From Hoplostethus atlanticus (lineage: Eukaryota > Chordata > Actinopteri > Trachichthyiformes > Trachichthyidae): 64,000 nucleotides of DNA. Positions 45,640 through 60,800 of this stretch are shown here, in pieces. The stretch's first letter is position 1; every line of letters starts with the position of its first letter. Location: contig JAXDDX010000015.1 in the NCBI GenBank assembly GCA_034670405.1, forward strand, positions 5,858,001 to 5,922,000, written 5' to 3'. The notes beneath the pieces were generated by a model. That model worked only from the letters and a program-made list of their open reading frames with translations, did not search any database and had not been told where the DNA came from. A program made the translations under genes and the position numbers.

Positions 45640-46345
45640 CCATCTGGGTTTTTCAAAACTTTTCTGTTAGGATTTAAGTAATCAGATTGGATTAAATCTG
45701 ACAATTGGGGTTTTCAAAACTGAGATTCTCATCATTCAGATTGGTATTTGGAATAGGTAATCCTAGTACAGCCTATACATCTTGAATACAGATCAAAATG
45801 GTATTTGATCTTTGCATTTTGTTAAATGAACAAAACCTTTAAAACAAAGTGTCATACCAGCTGCCACCATTGCAGCAGGATGGACCAGCTGGACAGTCAA
45901 CGAGATATGTTCTTGTGAACCTTTATTTTGAAAAGGGTCCTTTGATTCAAGAATGAAAACAGTCTGCAGAGAAATGAGCCAATGAGACTTTGATTTTTGT
46001 CTTGAAGTTGTTATGAAATGTATACATGTGCAGATAAGAGACTGGGACTAACATACTAACTTGTCTTCCATTTTACACATTCATCTGTTTCCCGTCTTTC
46101 TGGCCTAACAACATGTTGTAACAGTATTTGTCCAACAGATGTCAGGATGAAGGTCTATTTAAAGACTGCAGATCTGGATATTGTAATCTCTAATTTGTGG
46201 TATCTGGGTCAGAATGATCCTATCTGATATTTTATTTTGAACAAAATGACTCACAATCTGCAAAATCAGTCTGATTCTGATCCAAAAAAAGAGAAAATCT
46301 GTATGATTCTGATCCAAATGAAAAGTTTTGAAAAACTGGAGCCCT
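45640..46345. mobile_element. MITE-like element with GTTTTTCAAAACTTTT inverted ends
   Basis: GTTTTTCAAAACTTTT at 45648-45663 is the exact reverse complement of 46321-46336. The flanking arms (GGATTTAAGTAATCAGATTG, and reversed GGATCAGAATCATACAGATT) are also related, as are several internal CTGATTC/GGATCAG repeats. This is the form of a common fish MITE; no transposase is present. Confidence 0.55.
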
Positions 46346-47265
46346 GGAGAAGAAAGCAATAGGTTTTCCCATGAGTAAAACACAGGAACAGCATTATAAG
46401 TGCAATATAAAGGCCCTTATTCAAGCATACCAATCACTGGTATATTAATATAGTCTGTCTTTAAAATATTATTTTGTGCCAATCAGTTTCCCACTCTAAA
46501 ATGTTTCTAAAAGGTCTTTCTCTGTTTGGGTCTCTGCTATCAACACAGGTCTGTCCTCCCCAGCAGTTCACACGCTGGTTCACAAGCCGCTAGTGATCCT
46601 GCTGTGGGTTCTGGTACCCTTTTGTCATAGCCAGTGATGGATCTGTGGTTGACAGACTGATGCATGAGCAGCGGTGCTGTGTGTTTTCTGTCCTGCGTGC
46701 AAGGCGCCAGTGAGCTTGTGAGGGACGGAGACATCTGTATATTCAAGCTTTTTCTACTCCTTGCAATCAGCTGCTCAACGTGCATGGCGGGACATCAGGA
46801 AAGGCACGCTCGCCTGGCTGCGCGGCGAGCCGTGGCCACCGTCGCTGTTGCGTGAGACTAGCCATTTCAGCTGTGAAATAAAGACGAATCAATACGCCGC
46901 AGATACGTATGTTTGTGACTGCAGGGTGGAGAGGCGTATGGATGTTATGAGGCTTTGCTGCATTAAGGCCCAGACATGTTGATCCTCAGAAGTAGGATAG
47001 CAGGCCTCAGTTACTTCATACTACTTGAAACTCTGAATTTAGCATCGTAATTGAACCTTTCAGTCTAAAATGGTTTTGATATTTTGTGCATTTTGGGTCA
47101 TTTTCAGATGTATGTCGGAAAGAGGAAAACCTCAAAAATGTCCACCATATTTACCTGGTATACATATACTGCATATACTGGTCAATGTACTGATGAGATG
47201 AACCCACACACACACCTACATGAACACATGGGGTGTATACACACACACACTCACACACACTCACA

Positions 47266-47298
<33 letters not shown>

Positions 47299-47917
47299 CT
47301 GTTTTCAGTCGAACGTCTTAGGCTGGGTTTGTTTTCAAGCCTCATTTGGTTGGGTTTTGGCCTCGTGCAAGCGCTCTTCTCAGTGTGGGATCCCCCGGAG
47401 GCCAAACTTAAAGAGAAACAGTCAGCAGATTCTGATAACATGTACGAGCACGGTGTTTATTTTACTCATCACAAATCGAAGTCGTCTTCGTGCCAAGCGG
47501 GGTTGGCTTTGCAAGCCGTGGTTGAATCTCACGCAGAAGGGAGTCAAAAACAGACAGAAGTCTCAAGCCAGAGCCCACAATGATGCAGGGAAGCTGCCGT
47601 CTCCCTTATGTCGGTGCAAACTGTTGACCGAGGATGAATAGGTCATTTCACTTTACTTTAGTTAGCTGCTTTATTTTTGTTAGGTTGTGTTTACTGTTGA
47701 TATTTTTAATTACAGGACCATTTTAACCTTTAAACTTCCCAGTGTTTAAAGAGGCTAGAACATGTTGCGTAACTATGATCATCATTTGTTTTCATAAACC
47801 AAGTCAGTTGTTTCCCTGGCTGACCTAGGCATGTTGACAAGACCCGCCCTCTTGGACAACTACTGTAGTTGGGCGGCTATTTAACGGACAGGCTCCGTGC
47901 TCAGAAACAAAGGAGAA
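46346..47917. other. Intergenic with two overlapping unrecognised frames
   Basis: 46680-46980 is CpG-rich. 47297-47641 is open in two plus frames (116 and 185 codons including an AC-repeat part). Neither product is recognised, and the overlap argues that at most one is real. Confidence 0.35.
47234..47296 (+). repeat. Interrupted (AC)n microsatellite
   Basis: AC units with several ACTC interruptions; interrupted repeats are usually more stable than pure ones. Confidence 0.93.
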
Positions 47918-47958
47918 ACATGAATGCAGCATAAACCTTATTTATGCTGCATTCATGT
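47918..47958. repeat. Perfect 18-bp hairpin at the edge of the 47.9-kb MITE
   Basis: The arms 47918-47935 and 47941-47958 are exact reverse complements, with a 5-base loop (CCTTA). The right arm is the left end of the MITE at 47944-48361. The left arm looks like the end of a second, truncated copy. Confidence 0.85.
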
Positions 47959-48361
47959 CACATGGGAATAACAAGGCACGAAGACATGGACGTGTTCATG
48001 CATTTGAACCCCTCTGAAGCAGTTGGGATGCCATGTTTGAGGTTTTTTTGTAGACTTCAGCTTTTTCCACACCGAACACACCTAGCGTACTCAGCGAGTG
48101 ATACATTCATGTTCGTTAGTTTATGTTTTACAGCAGATCAGCCATTGCAACGTCGACCACAAGTTATGATCACAAACTATGTGATGAAAGTCCTTTTGTT
48201 TGTTTTCTTTGAAGTGAATATGTCACTTCGGGGGAAATCGGGAAACATCATCAAACCTCGAGCTCCCCAGCAGTATTTACCACCTGAAACCTGAGCTGAA
48301 CAGTATTTTCAAGTGGGAAGCTCGGCTCTACCATCTTTTCCGTGTGACTTGAATGCAGCAT
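47944..48361. mobile_element. MITE-like element with 22-bp inverted ends (TGCTGCATTCA..)
   Basis: The left end ATGCTGCATTCATGTCACAT pairs with the right end ending GTGTGACTTGAATGCAGCAT, with two mismatches. The 418-bp interior has an unrecognised 116-codon frame that looks accidental. No clean target duplication was found. Confidence 0.55.
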
Positions 48362-50968
<2,607 letters not shown>

Positions 50969-52383
50969 AGCAAACAAAAACACCTACACACACTTCCTCT
51001 CTTTCTCTGCTCTGGCTCTTTCTCTCCGACACACACACACAGTATGAGCATGTGTTATTTGTCTAATACACCTCTCTCTTTGTTGCCTTTGGCCACAAAA
51101 CCAATATCCTACATATCAAGGGAAATGAAAACCTCACAAGTGAAAACAATAAAATATGTGGAGGGGAAACGAGGGCCGCTTCATTGTTTGCCTACATGCT
51201 ATAAAACAGTTTTATGTATTTATGAATAACCAAACACACAAAATATATAGAATGAGTACATTTAATAGCACCACAAGATTTACAACAGGCAGCTGATCAT
51301 TATATTTACATTGTGTAATAAAATAGAAAAACAAAAGATTTAATCCAATAATAATTTGTCAAATACTGCATTTAAAAAACAGACATTTTATTTACAGGGA
51401 CAAATGTGTGATCACAGGGATTACAGAGATCGTACAACAATACATGCAACCGTACCATCTGTCATTAGTTGCTTTTATGTGAACGTGTATTTCTTACACT
51501 TGTGCACGTCTAACAGATGTGGATACAGCTTGGTGAGGGATGCTGGACTTGCACCTGGAGGTATCTGTGTGTGAGCTGCACAGGACGTGGACTGTGTCTA
51601 AGTGTAAGAGGGGGTGTGCGAGGTGAAGTCCTGAGAGGACGCCTAAGCTCTCTCTCGTCCTTCTTCCTACTGCGCGCTTCCTTTTCTTCTGCCTGTTCTC
51701 ATTACCCTTACCTGCTGTCCCGCTCTCTCCGCCGCGGCGCTGACGCTCCCGCAGTCGGCGTCCGCGATCCAGCGGCCATGTCACCTGAGCAACAGCCGCT
51801 GCATGCTAATGAAGAGGGGAGGAAGCTCTGCACCGGCAGAGAAAGCCCCCTCCTCCCCCCTCCCCCCTCCACCTCTTTTCCTCCTCTTCTTGCTCCTCTT
51901 CCTCCTCCTCATCGCTCTGGGAGAACAGAGGGGATGGGCGTTAGAAAAGGGAGAGTATAGCATCGGAGCAGAAATTAGACAGAGAGAATTAAGGTGAGAG
52001 CGGTGTTGGACCGGTGAGGAGGGGGGAAAAAGGTGAAATGAGAAAAGAGAGAGAGGGGCGGTAGGATGGGGAGGGGGGGGGCGTTAAGGGAAACATCCAT
52101 CACTGTTTTAAGTGACTGCGGTGGGATGGGGCTGAGTAAAAGGTCGTCTGGTCTCTTTCTGTGCACAGTGGGCACCTGAGCAGAGCAGAGCGGCTTCCAA
52201 ATGACTCGGGGCTAATTATCTGGCCCAGGCCGTCTGTTACGGGGGGCCTGACATTTTTACTGACTCACTCATCTGCAGCTAGCGCGCAACCAAAACACCG
52301 AAACACTAGCCCTGACACTTGTCTGCTAACAAAACGCATCATGCGGTTTTAAGTTTTACAACAATAAAACGGAGACTTTGTTG

Positions 52384-52384
<1 letters not shown>

Positions 52385-52420
<36 letters not shown>
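52385..52420 (+). repeat. (TG)18 microsatellite
   Basis: A pure TG run; a (GA)n run follows 40 bases later. Confidence 0.97.
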
Positions 52421-52423
<3 letters not shown>

Positions 52424-52454
52424 GAAATGTAAGACGTGCTTTGTCTTACCTTTG

Positions 52455-52458
<4 letters not shown>

Positions 52459-52524
<66 letters not shown>
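52459..52524 (+). repeat. (GA)33 microsatellite
   Basis: A pure purine GA run of 66 bp, able in principle to form triplex DNA. Confidence 0.97.
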
Positions 52525-52525
<1 letters not shown>

Positions 52526-52979
52526 GACTGCCAGGGCTCCTAGACAAGAAAAGATAATGATAGCAATTTAGCAAGAGTAGGTAAAAACAAAATGCAGGGT
52601 GTTAGCCATTTTTACTCTCTTTACACAGATGAGACCATGAGAGAACCGAATGATGCAACACCAGCCTTTCATGGTGGAACATCACAGCTGGTCACTGAAA
52701 CATCACAGTAAACACAGTGTGTCCTCCTGTCCAGGGGCTGAGTGATGCACTTGAGGACACGCTAGGGGTTCTGGTCAGCTTCGTCCTCTTTTCACGTTAG
52801 CAGGAATGGAGTGACACTTGTTTTGTGTTCCACTAATTTGGTTCTACTATGTAGTGTGCATGAAACAACTGACTGCAGCACTAATGCAGCATTGGTGCAG
52901 GATGCATACAAGAGGACTGCAGCTCTCTGTGTAGCTCTCTGTCTGGGCATCTTTGCCAAGGTTACAAAGAGTCCAACTG

Positions 52980-53095
52980 TCTGGTGGCCAAGGGGTTAAA
53001 AGCCTTTGCCTGTGGCAACGCTAGGCCAGCTGTAGGTCACATTCAAGTCCCAGCCACTGGAAAGCCAACCTGCAAGACAGAGCATAATTATCCCA
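52980..53095 (+). mobile_element. Weak tRNA-like SINE relic
   Basis: TGGCCAAGGGGTTAAAAGCC resembles a tRNA A box, and CATTCAAGTCCCAGCC (53040-53055) a B box at the right distance. No clear tail is seen. It may be an old SINE head or chance. Confidence 0.35.
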
Positions 53096-53099
53096 GACC

Positions 53100-56000
53100 G
53101 TTACAGTTCAATAACTCCATCAAGCTGCTAGCCAGATACCAGGTTTCCCTGGCAACGCCTCCGAAGTGATTCACAGATCAGACGAAAGGGAGATAACACT
53201 GGACTTGGTGAGGGAGCAGGGCCAGGAGGGCTGAACGGGGATACACCCGTCTAAAAAAAACCCAGACCTTCAGACAACACAAACATTCACATGCAAGCAC
53301 AGGTGTGCAACGCTGACACGCACGATACACACACCAACCAGGTGTGAGTGCGTTTCAACCGGCGCTGCTGAAACCTCTGGCTGACCAGGCCCTCAAAGCG
53401 CTCCCTTTGAGCTTTGTTGTTTGGTTTTCAATCACCAGCTCCACTTTCCAGACTCTGCCCACAGGCCTGCGGGGACAATCCCCAAGTCTCAGGGCAGCAC
53501 TGCTGTCCTTTCAATAGACTATTTGCCCCACAGCATTTACTGCAATCTGCGAAAGTTAATGGAGTTTGTCTCTCATCTCTGTCGCCCTGAGAATAATAGA
53601 GAAACTTTCCGTGCTTTTGATGCACATGGATGATTACATTACAAGTGGCACTACAATTTATACCCCTGATTGAATTAAAAACAAAATTAAATTGGCTTTA
53701 TCACAGAGCTACGGGGGCATCTGGGGTATGGAGTCTGTGTACAGAATGTGTGTGCATGCACGCAATGTCATCAGCACACTTCTGTGTGTGTGTGTGTGTG
53801 TGTTCAGGTGACTGTCTGGCCTCCTGCCGCAGTGTCTGGAAACTCAGACGCCCCCTCCCCCCCCCCCACAACCTCCTCCCCACTCCACGCTGGTCTGCTA
53901 TCAGGCATACCTGACGGCCCCCCCACCCCTTTGCGATAAGAGATCCGCTGAGCTCTAAGCTGGTTTAACAGACAACAGAACCTGACAATCAATGCAAAAA
54001 TAAAACAAGCCCTCTAATTCACTAAATCCATCTGATTTCCACGTCAGTAGCCCAAATCCAAATGTTAATCTGTCCTTATTACTTTTATCACGGAGCGACG
54101 TGGCAGCGCAGTGTGTTACATGACCACCTCTGAACAATGGAGTGTAATCTCCAGCGCACACGCCGGTCCATCGCGGCACACACTTTAATCTAGAATCAAC
54201 TGGAGCCTTTGGTTTATCTACACCTATTCAAGGTTTGAATCAATCCTTTCTACCGCAGGAACTTGAAGACTATCCGAGGATACGGCCCGCGTCTTGAATA
54301 GCGTTTGTTTAAGACCTGCACTGATAAACGTGCGTTACAGTACATCACGCAATTTGCTGAGCCACTGTGACAGTAACTGTAAAAGCCTCTCTACGAAGCA
54401 AGAGGTTTGTTTTTGTTCCGTCTGCTTCTATTAATTTAGCAAATGTGTTTTTAACGGATATTAACATCCACGTTCTTCTTTCAGTCTCAATGTCGATTCT
54501 AGTTTGATTGGCCTTGGCCAAATAGAAAAAAGAAATGCATTACTTCATTTATTTTGCTGAAAGAAAAATAAATTGAAAGCCAATATTGCAATCTTGTGTT
54601 ATGTAACTTGACCTTGACGACCACACAGTCGTCTAGGATTGCATCTTATTACATCAACACCAACTTCATAGAATGACCATTTTTAGATACAAAAAGAAAA
54701 ATTATCCTCATCTCAACGTTATCCTATTTCATAGAATAATGTGAATACAACAGAACTATAATAATTCAATCTACTGACATAAATAAAATGAAACAAAAGA
54801 CGGACAGGTTTCACATTTTGCATGGCTTCAATAGTTTTTCATCCACTTCATCCAAATCAAACACTTCAGTAAGCATCAACACTCTTCATACCAGTCAACA
54901 TTTCAGAGGGAAAATGACAATCAGAATAAAAGTCTCTTAATTCATCCAAGTTTTACTCTACAGGTCAGAGATGCAACAGAGAATTCATCTGTCTTTTCCC
55001 CAGTCAATAAAATAGATAGCAGATTAGCTGTGTATGGTGAAAACACCCACAATCCAAGTGGGTTTTGACAAGAAAATAATGTTTCGCTGAATTTCCCTGT
55101 AGGAAATTTCCCACATCTGCTGTGTCAGATGTTGTACAGCGTTCAAGACAGTGCAAATTAGCTCAATTTACCAGTTGCTGATCAAGAACTAGTTTGACTT
55201 TGAACAAAGTTTGTATTCCCCGTTCAACACATTTACAAACTAGCCCTGAGCTGATTTTTTTACGGGGTGATATTTATTGGATCCTTGGCGGATTGGACCG
55301 AGCATGCTGCTTTGTTACTGTTGGGGGAGCGGTGAGGATTTCATCAGTGAGCTCGGGTGCTGCCAGACTTTGCTGCGTGTCAGACAGATCCTAATAAAAC
55401 TGTCTGGCTGTTTTGTGGGCACCAGCTCTGCTCTCGCTGTGCTGCGTCTGACTGCTCAGCACTTGTCGCACTGTGCCTGGCTGTTTGGTATTCATGGGGC
55501 ATGGCACTCCTTCAGCTGTTGCTGGGGGCTCTGTGGCATAGGCACAGACTGATTAGTTGGCATCGGCATTGTTCACTATGAAACCAAATGGGGAGACGGG
55601 GGAGAAAAAAAAAAAAAAAAACGTAATTAGGGAAAGAGGGAAGCAGGGGTGGGAGAGATGGAGAGGGGGGGTATTACAGAGAAAATCAATTGTTTTGAAC
55701 TGCATTCCTAATATGGGTAATTTAGCAGAAATTAGGTTTTCAGAAAAGCACGCTGCCTTGGGAAAAACGCAAAGTTTAAAAACCAGGTCAAGCTGTGATG
55801 GTGAATGAATTCACACCTTTGAACGGCATAAAGGAAAATAACTTATTTATTGTAATAAGGCCTAATTTATTGTAATTGCACTTGGAGAGTTATGTTCACA
55901 TGAGATCAATCCAATGTTTTCATCTTCTATTCAATGTTCAATCTTGTCTGTTATTACCAGGCTGTCTGGGTCATTTTAAGCCTCGAGTTTAAATACGGAA

Positions 56001-56880
56001 TTCAACCTTTTATCACTTTGGTTGTGGTATTTTATGACCAAATTGATCAAATTAAAAAAGCAACAAATTCTTTCCGGATCTGATTAAACGCTTTTATAGT
56101 TTGCTCATTGTTTGATTTTTGAAGAGCATAAGGTAACTTGATCAATCCAGAGGTATTATTTATTTAAACGTGGTCTGCAACTTTCTGGAAACTGGATTTC
56201 AAGTTTTACTAAATTAAATGAATAACTGTCTAATATGTTGCGTCAGTTTACATCAAAACATGAATAAAACCTTAGTAGAAATTATTTGAACTGTTCCAGT
56301 TACTAATAAAAAAGAGATTAATTTAAAAAGTAAGAATTATTAATATTGTAGATAGAATTATTACTTGTTTGGCTTTTGTATGTGGATTATGTGCACATTT
56401 GTAAATAACTTGGTAAACTATGTGACTTGCTTTTAAAAAAATGTGTATCAACTAATACGTTTTGAGTTTTTACAACGTTAAAATACTTTAACACATTTTA
56501 CATGTTTGGGTGACGTAATGTAAAATACAAATAGGACAAATTATGAGAATTGTGATAAATTCTGAATTAGGGTAATTAAAATAACAGAAGGTGTGTAAAA
56601 TAAAGAAACGGAAGAATAAATTTGTATTAAGTTAGCCGAGTGCTAAACAGGAAACTGGAAAACAATTGTGTATTGCAGTCTGTGGTTCCACCATGTCTGA
56701 AACAGCAGTAGAAATAGGTCTGAGGCTGCTCTGGTAGCACCTCGCTGGAGCTGGAATGATCTAATTCAGAGCGACTGCCTTGGTAATGGTGAATCAAAAC
56801 TGGCATGGGTGTCTACACTGCTCTGCTGTAGTGGTGACAGGGGTTAATCAGCACAAGTCTGGGGTGTGGTGGTTCTGAGT
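53100..56880. other. Intergenic; one unique GC-mixed block then AT-rich sequence
   Basis: 55190-55600 is repeat-free and holds a joined TCF/LEF-like and SOX-like motif, CTTTGAACAAAG (55198-55209). 55800-56700 is very AT-rich. No exon was found. Confidence 0.4.
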
Positions 56881-56924
56881 GGTTGGTGTCCTGTCATTTT
56901 TAATCACATCAAGTATTGCATTTG

Positions 56925-57115
56925 AATGGCGTCCGCACAAAGACGTTCACACGGTGAGCGATTACGATACGACGGCAATGCAACGCGGCGGCGACGAGTC
57001 TAGCGTTTTTGGGGTGATGGCGATGACACCGCTACGGTCACAAATGGCGGTGGCGATGAGCCTTTGGAGAAACAAAACATTCTGGCAGTCCCAAACATGC
57101 ACGCTCTTGCATATA
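56925..57115. repeat. CpG-rich block, probable MITE relic
   Basis: GACGTTCACACGGTGAGCGA followed by ACGATACGACGGCAATGCAA and GCGGCGGCGACGAG, with a reversed GGCGATGACACCGCTACGGT, resembles the CpG-loaded ends of some fish MITEs. Its CpG density is much higher than that of its AT-rich left flank. Confidence 0.35.
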
Positions 57116-57511
57116 CATCTCCGCTGTTGTTCACTCAACACGTAGTAAATTATGAAACGGGCAGGCTTGTCAAATAGAAATCCTTCACACATTCGTTCTT
57201 TATGGTGCGCTACTTCTTGTCCCTTGTCGTGCGACGGCTGTCCTTCTCCCTTCCTCTACGTTGCCCCGGACAGACTTTGAACTGTAAGTCGGCGGCTGCT
57301 TCACGCCGACTCCACCCTTGGAACATTCGGTAGAAAGTCGATTGTGCCCTCCGCCCGCGTCCCAAGAGCCTAACCCGTGATTTTTTATCAAGAGAGCTCA
57401 CAAGTTAGGGTCTCAGGGAGCAGGTGAAGTACGACAGGGTCTACTGAGGAGCCGCAGTCAGCTGCGGGGCACTGAGTGGCACTGACACCCTTCTCTCTCT
57501 CTCTTTCACGT

Positions 57512-57512
<1 letters not shown>

Positions 57513-57547
<35 letters not shown>
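57513..57547 (+). repeat. (CA)n microsatellite
   Basis: A pure CA run of 35 bp after a CT-rich stretch. Confidence 0.95.
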
Positions 57548-57549
<2 letters not shown>

Positions 57550-58662
57550 CTTAACTACTACCCCTGCCACCTAAAGGTACCCAAATCCACAAAGTGTCTG
57601 TCTATCGTGAGGCATGGGCTACACCGTTTCTATCAAAAAAACAAAACCAGCCATCTGCCGAGACCGAGCAGAAAAATATTCAAAAACTTATTTGGTTCAG
57701 AAGGCTCAGCTTTGATTCCTGTGTACACAAAGACATGCATAGGCAGGAAAACTCGACACACAAATGCTCACGAGACAACAGACAACAACAGCAGTAGCAA
57801 CGCAGAGCAGAGAGACGACAAAGGGAGAGGCGGAGATATTAGATTCGCTGGAGATGGCAGACTTAAATTATCTTCCCTGAAGCCCCGAGACAGAAGCAGA
57901 AGCAGAGGCTCAGACAAACAGACAAGCCTGCACTGCCTGCTCTGTGCTAACTAGCCTTTGTGCTGGCAAAGGAAAAGCCCCGCAGCCAAGCAGCCGGGCT
58001 CGCCTCTTTGTCCTCGGAGCGTCGGCTGATCATCAGTCTAGATCTCTCTCTTCCAGGACGGCTGGACCCAGAGCTCCTCTGCTGGACCATCCGTCTTGCT
58101 TGCGCTGACCGAGAGAGCCAGAGAGCCGCCTCGCAGCCCCAGCCGCCGGCTCCCGCCACAGGGGCGAGCGCCAACAATGCTCAGTGAGAAATGAAATAAT
58201 AAAAGACAGCGCTGCTCTGTGGCAGGTCAGCATGGAGGAGAATGCAGGTAGAAATCCACGCTAAACTAGGCTTAAAAGGAAGCAACAGCAGCAAAGAGCA
58301 GACTCCAGCACAGGTTTACAGAAAGCTTCCTCCAAAACTAGTGGTGCACCCCCCCCTCCCCCCTTTCACTTTCCACCACTGACTGCAGCACCCTCTTGCC
58401 ACCAGACCCCACCACCTACCCACCGAACTCTGCCGCCATGGTGGCAAGCTTGGCACGCGTTAAGTTGTCATTGTCACAGACAAGCAGCTTCAGTCAGATT
58501 TCAAAGAGCCAAACCAAAAGGGAAGAAGCTCACAGGCACAGTTGGAACAAACAGAATCCATGACATGCCAAACTGCTCTGTCATACATGTTAGCAAAGTC
58601 ACATTGAAAACATTCCCATGTCATTTTCACTTGTCATGTACCCAAACACACCACAGACTGCC

Positions 58663-58702
58663 CCCCCACAACCCACCCCCCCCCCCCCCCCCCCCCCCCC
58701 TG
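58663..58702 (+). repeat. C-rich homopolymer tract
   Basis: About 40 bases almost entirely C (a run of over 20 at its core). Its plus-strand Pro-rich and minus-strand Gly-rich frames are artefacts. Confidence 0.9.
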
Positions 58703-59502
58703 CCCGTCCCACCACCCACCTCACAACTCCTCCCCCTCAGACTAAAAACATCAGATAGATGTCTCTGCCTGTCTCTCTCTCTCTGGGGAACGCCAGGCAA
58801 AGTGGAGGCTTCCGGAAATGAATGTTCCCTGTCGCCCGGCGCCTCGCCTCACACACTCACTCTTCTGTCTGCCACCGACTACGCCTTTTGTTATCCATCT
58901 TTGAGTCTGAGGATAAGGAAGAACAGAGGGGGAAAAAAGGGCAGCGGTGGAAGAAGGAAAAAAAGGGGGAAAAGGGAGAAAGAAAAAAATGGGGGGAAAA
59001 GCGGAGGTGTCCAGGGGAAGCTGCAACCAGACGCAGGTCAGTGAGGTAGGACGCCTCTTCTCTCTCCCCCCGCCCCCCCCCGCCAGAGTTTCGCCCCCTC
59101 CCAGCACTTGCATCGTCAGCTCCATCTCAGCATCTTAACCCCCCCCCCCCCTTCCCTTCCCTTCCCTGCTCCAGACACTGGGACATCAGCCATGTCGTGA
59201 CACTGTCATCTATACCCTTCCCCCCCGTCTCTTTCCTCAGGGGTCTTTCCATCAGAAAAACGGCGCTGCCAAAATCATTCAGTTCCTCAAGCCGTCGCCA
59301 CCCCCCCTCCCCCCCCTTTGACCCTTCCAACCCCTTCCCCCTGCCTCTCCAGCTTCTACTGTCCTCTACCACTATCTCCAACCCCCCCACCCCACCCCCT
59401 CCCATCACACTAAGTCTCTACCTGTCTCGCTTGTCTGATACTCCCTGTCTGCGGCTGCTTGCCCAGAGTGAGATACTGCAGCAGGAGTCTGCGGCGACAG
59501 CC

Positions 59503-59504
<2 letters not shown>

Positions 59505-59533
<29 letters not shown>

Positions 59534-59548
59534 TCTCTCTCTCCCTCT
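59505..59548 (+). repeat. (CT)n-rich microsatellite
   Basis: A CT run with CCCT interruptions; it explains the Ser/Leu and Arg/Glu repeat frames here. Confidence 0.9.
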
Positions 59549-59721
59549 CACACCCTCCATCCAGCCTTTGCCGGCACACACGTTCCTCCCTGTGCTGATC
59601 AATTTCTTCTCTTTTCCAGAGGCGCACAGACACACACTGCAGATAACTGGCTGGCCACGGAGGAGGATGCGCATTAGCGATCACACTGTCTTGTAACATG
59701 CACTGTAACATGAATGCAGCT

Positions 59722-59723
<2 letters not shown>

Positions 59724-59773
<50 letters not shown>
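59724..59773 (+). repeat. (CA)25 microsatellite
   Basis: A pure CA run of 50 bp. Confidence 0.96.
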
Positions 59774-59778
<5 letters not shown>

Positions 59779-60512
59779 AGACACACATGCATAAACACAC
59801 ACCAATCAACAGACATAGCCACTGACAAAATATTCAAGGCAGGCGCAAACACAGTCATCTGAGACAGCGCAGACGACATGCACATAGTCAGAACCGGCAG
59901 CGAGTACCGCTGGCGGCAAATTCACAGACAACAACAAACAATCAAACAATAAACACTCGGAAACAGACATGCCTCCCCGAAAAAAAAAATCAAGACGCAG
60001 TTTGAACGGACACGTGAGAGACGGAAAACAGACTGACAACGCAGCGGTTATGCTATCGCTGTCACCCAGCACAGGCACAAGTTATAGCGCAGACAACAAT
60101 GCGGTCAGCCCAAGCATGAACACAAACAGTCACTGTCACAATATTGTGACCGAGGCTCGGAGGCGGCGAGCAGCAGCATAAGGGACAGCGCTACCCTAGC
60201 CCGAAGGGAAAAGCTAATACAGCCTCAAAGAAGTCCGGATCCACTGGAAACAAGACTCACATATACACATATTTGACAAAACATTGTATTATTCAATTAT
60301 GTTTTTGTTTTTGCTTCACAATTTGCTGACACCAGCGTGTTGAAACCGTCTTCTTCTGAACTAGCTAAATGCAAACTGATGCATTCTCTTTGTGCCTTCA
60401 CGCTTGGCCCCTTAAGATTCAGCACCACAGAAGCACACCACAATGTGGTAGTTAATGGAGGAGGGCCTTTACATAGCAAAACTATACTGTAGACTGACTA
60501 CTGAATACTGAT

Positions 60513-60541
<29 letters not shown>
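60513..60541 (+). repeat. (CA)n microsatellite
   Basis: A pure CA run of 29 bp. Confidence 0.95.
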
Positions 60542-60543
<2 letters not shown>

Positions 60544-60599
60544 CCATTTCAGTATGCGTTTGAGCTCCACTATCACAATTGAAAGTATAATTGTTCAAA

Positions 60600-60800
60600 G
60601 TGGCGTAGGAGGACCCCAGGCGTCCATGGGAGGACTCTACGAGGTCCCAAGAAAAATGCATGAATGCAACATATTTATTTCAATGTTAATTTACTTCTTA
60701 GCAAAACAGTCAAAACAGATTCTCCCACAAACGTTTCTCAGATGGGGCTCCCCGGCAGGAATATCAATTTGGGGATCTTAATCATAAAAAGGTTTGACAA
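60600..60800. repeat. Possible dispersed repeat (GATGGGGCTCCCCGGCAGGAATAT)
   Basis: GGTCCCAAGAAAAATGCATG, AGATGGGGCTCCCCGGCAGG and AATTTGGGGATCTTAATCAT with AAAAAGGTTTGACAAC resemble a fish repeat seen in many genomes. Recognition is from memory and weak. Confidence 0.3.

Larger units (their letters stand above)
57548..60240. other. CpG- and pyrimidine-rich block, possible 5' region of a neighbouring gene
   Basis: 57950-58190 is CpG-rich. A start codon in strong context at 58232 (ATGGAGGAGAATGCAG) runs straight into a donor-like GTAGAA. A 70-codon CpG-rich frame (59969-60181, MPPRKKKSRRS at its start) is also present. No protein family is recognised, and no partner exons were found inside the window. 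Confidence 0.3.

Noticed and set aside
58565-59408. Pro-rich plus frames and Gly/Arg-rich minus frames
   Set aside because: Produced by C-runs and purine-rich low-complexity sequence.
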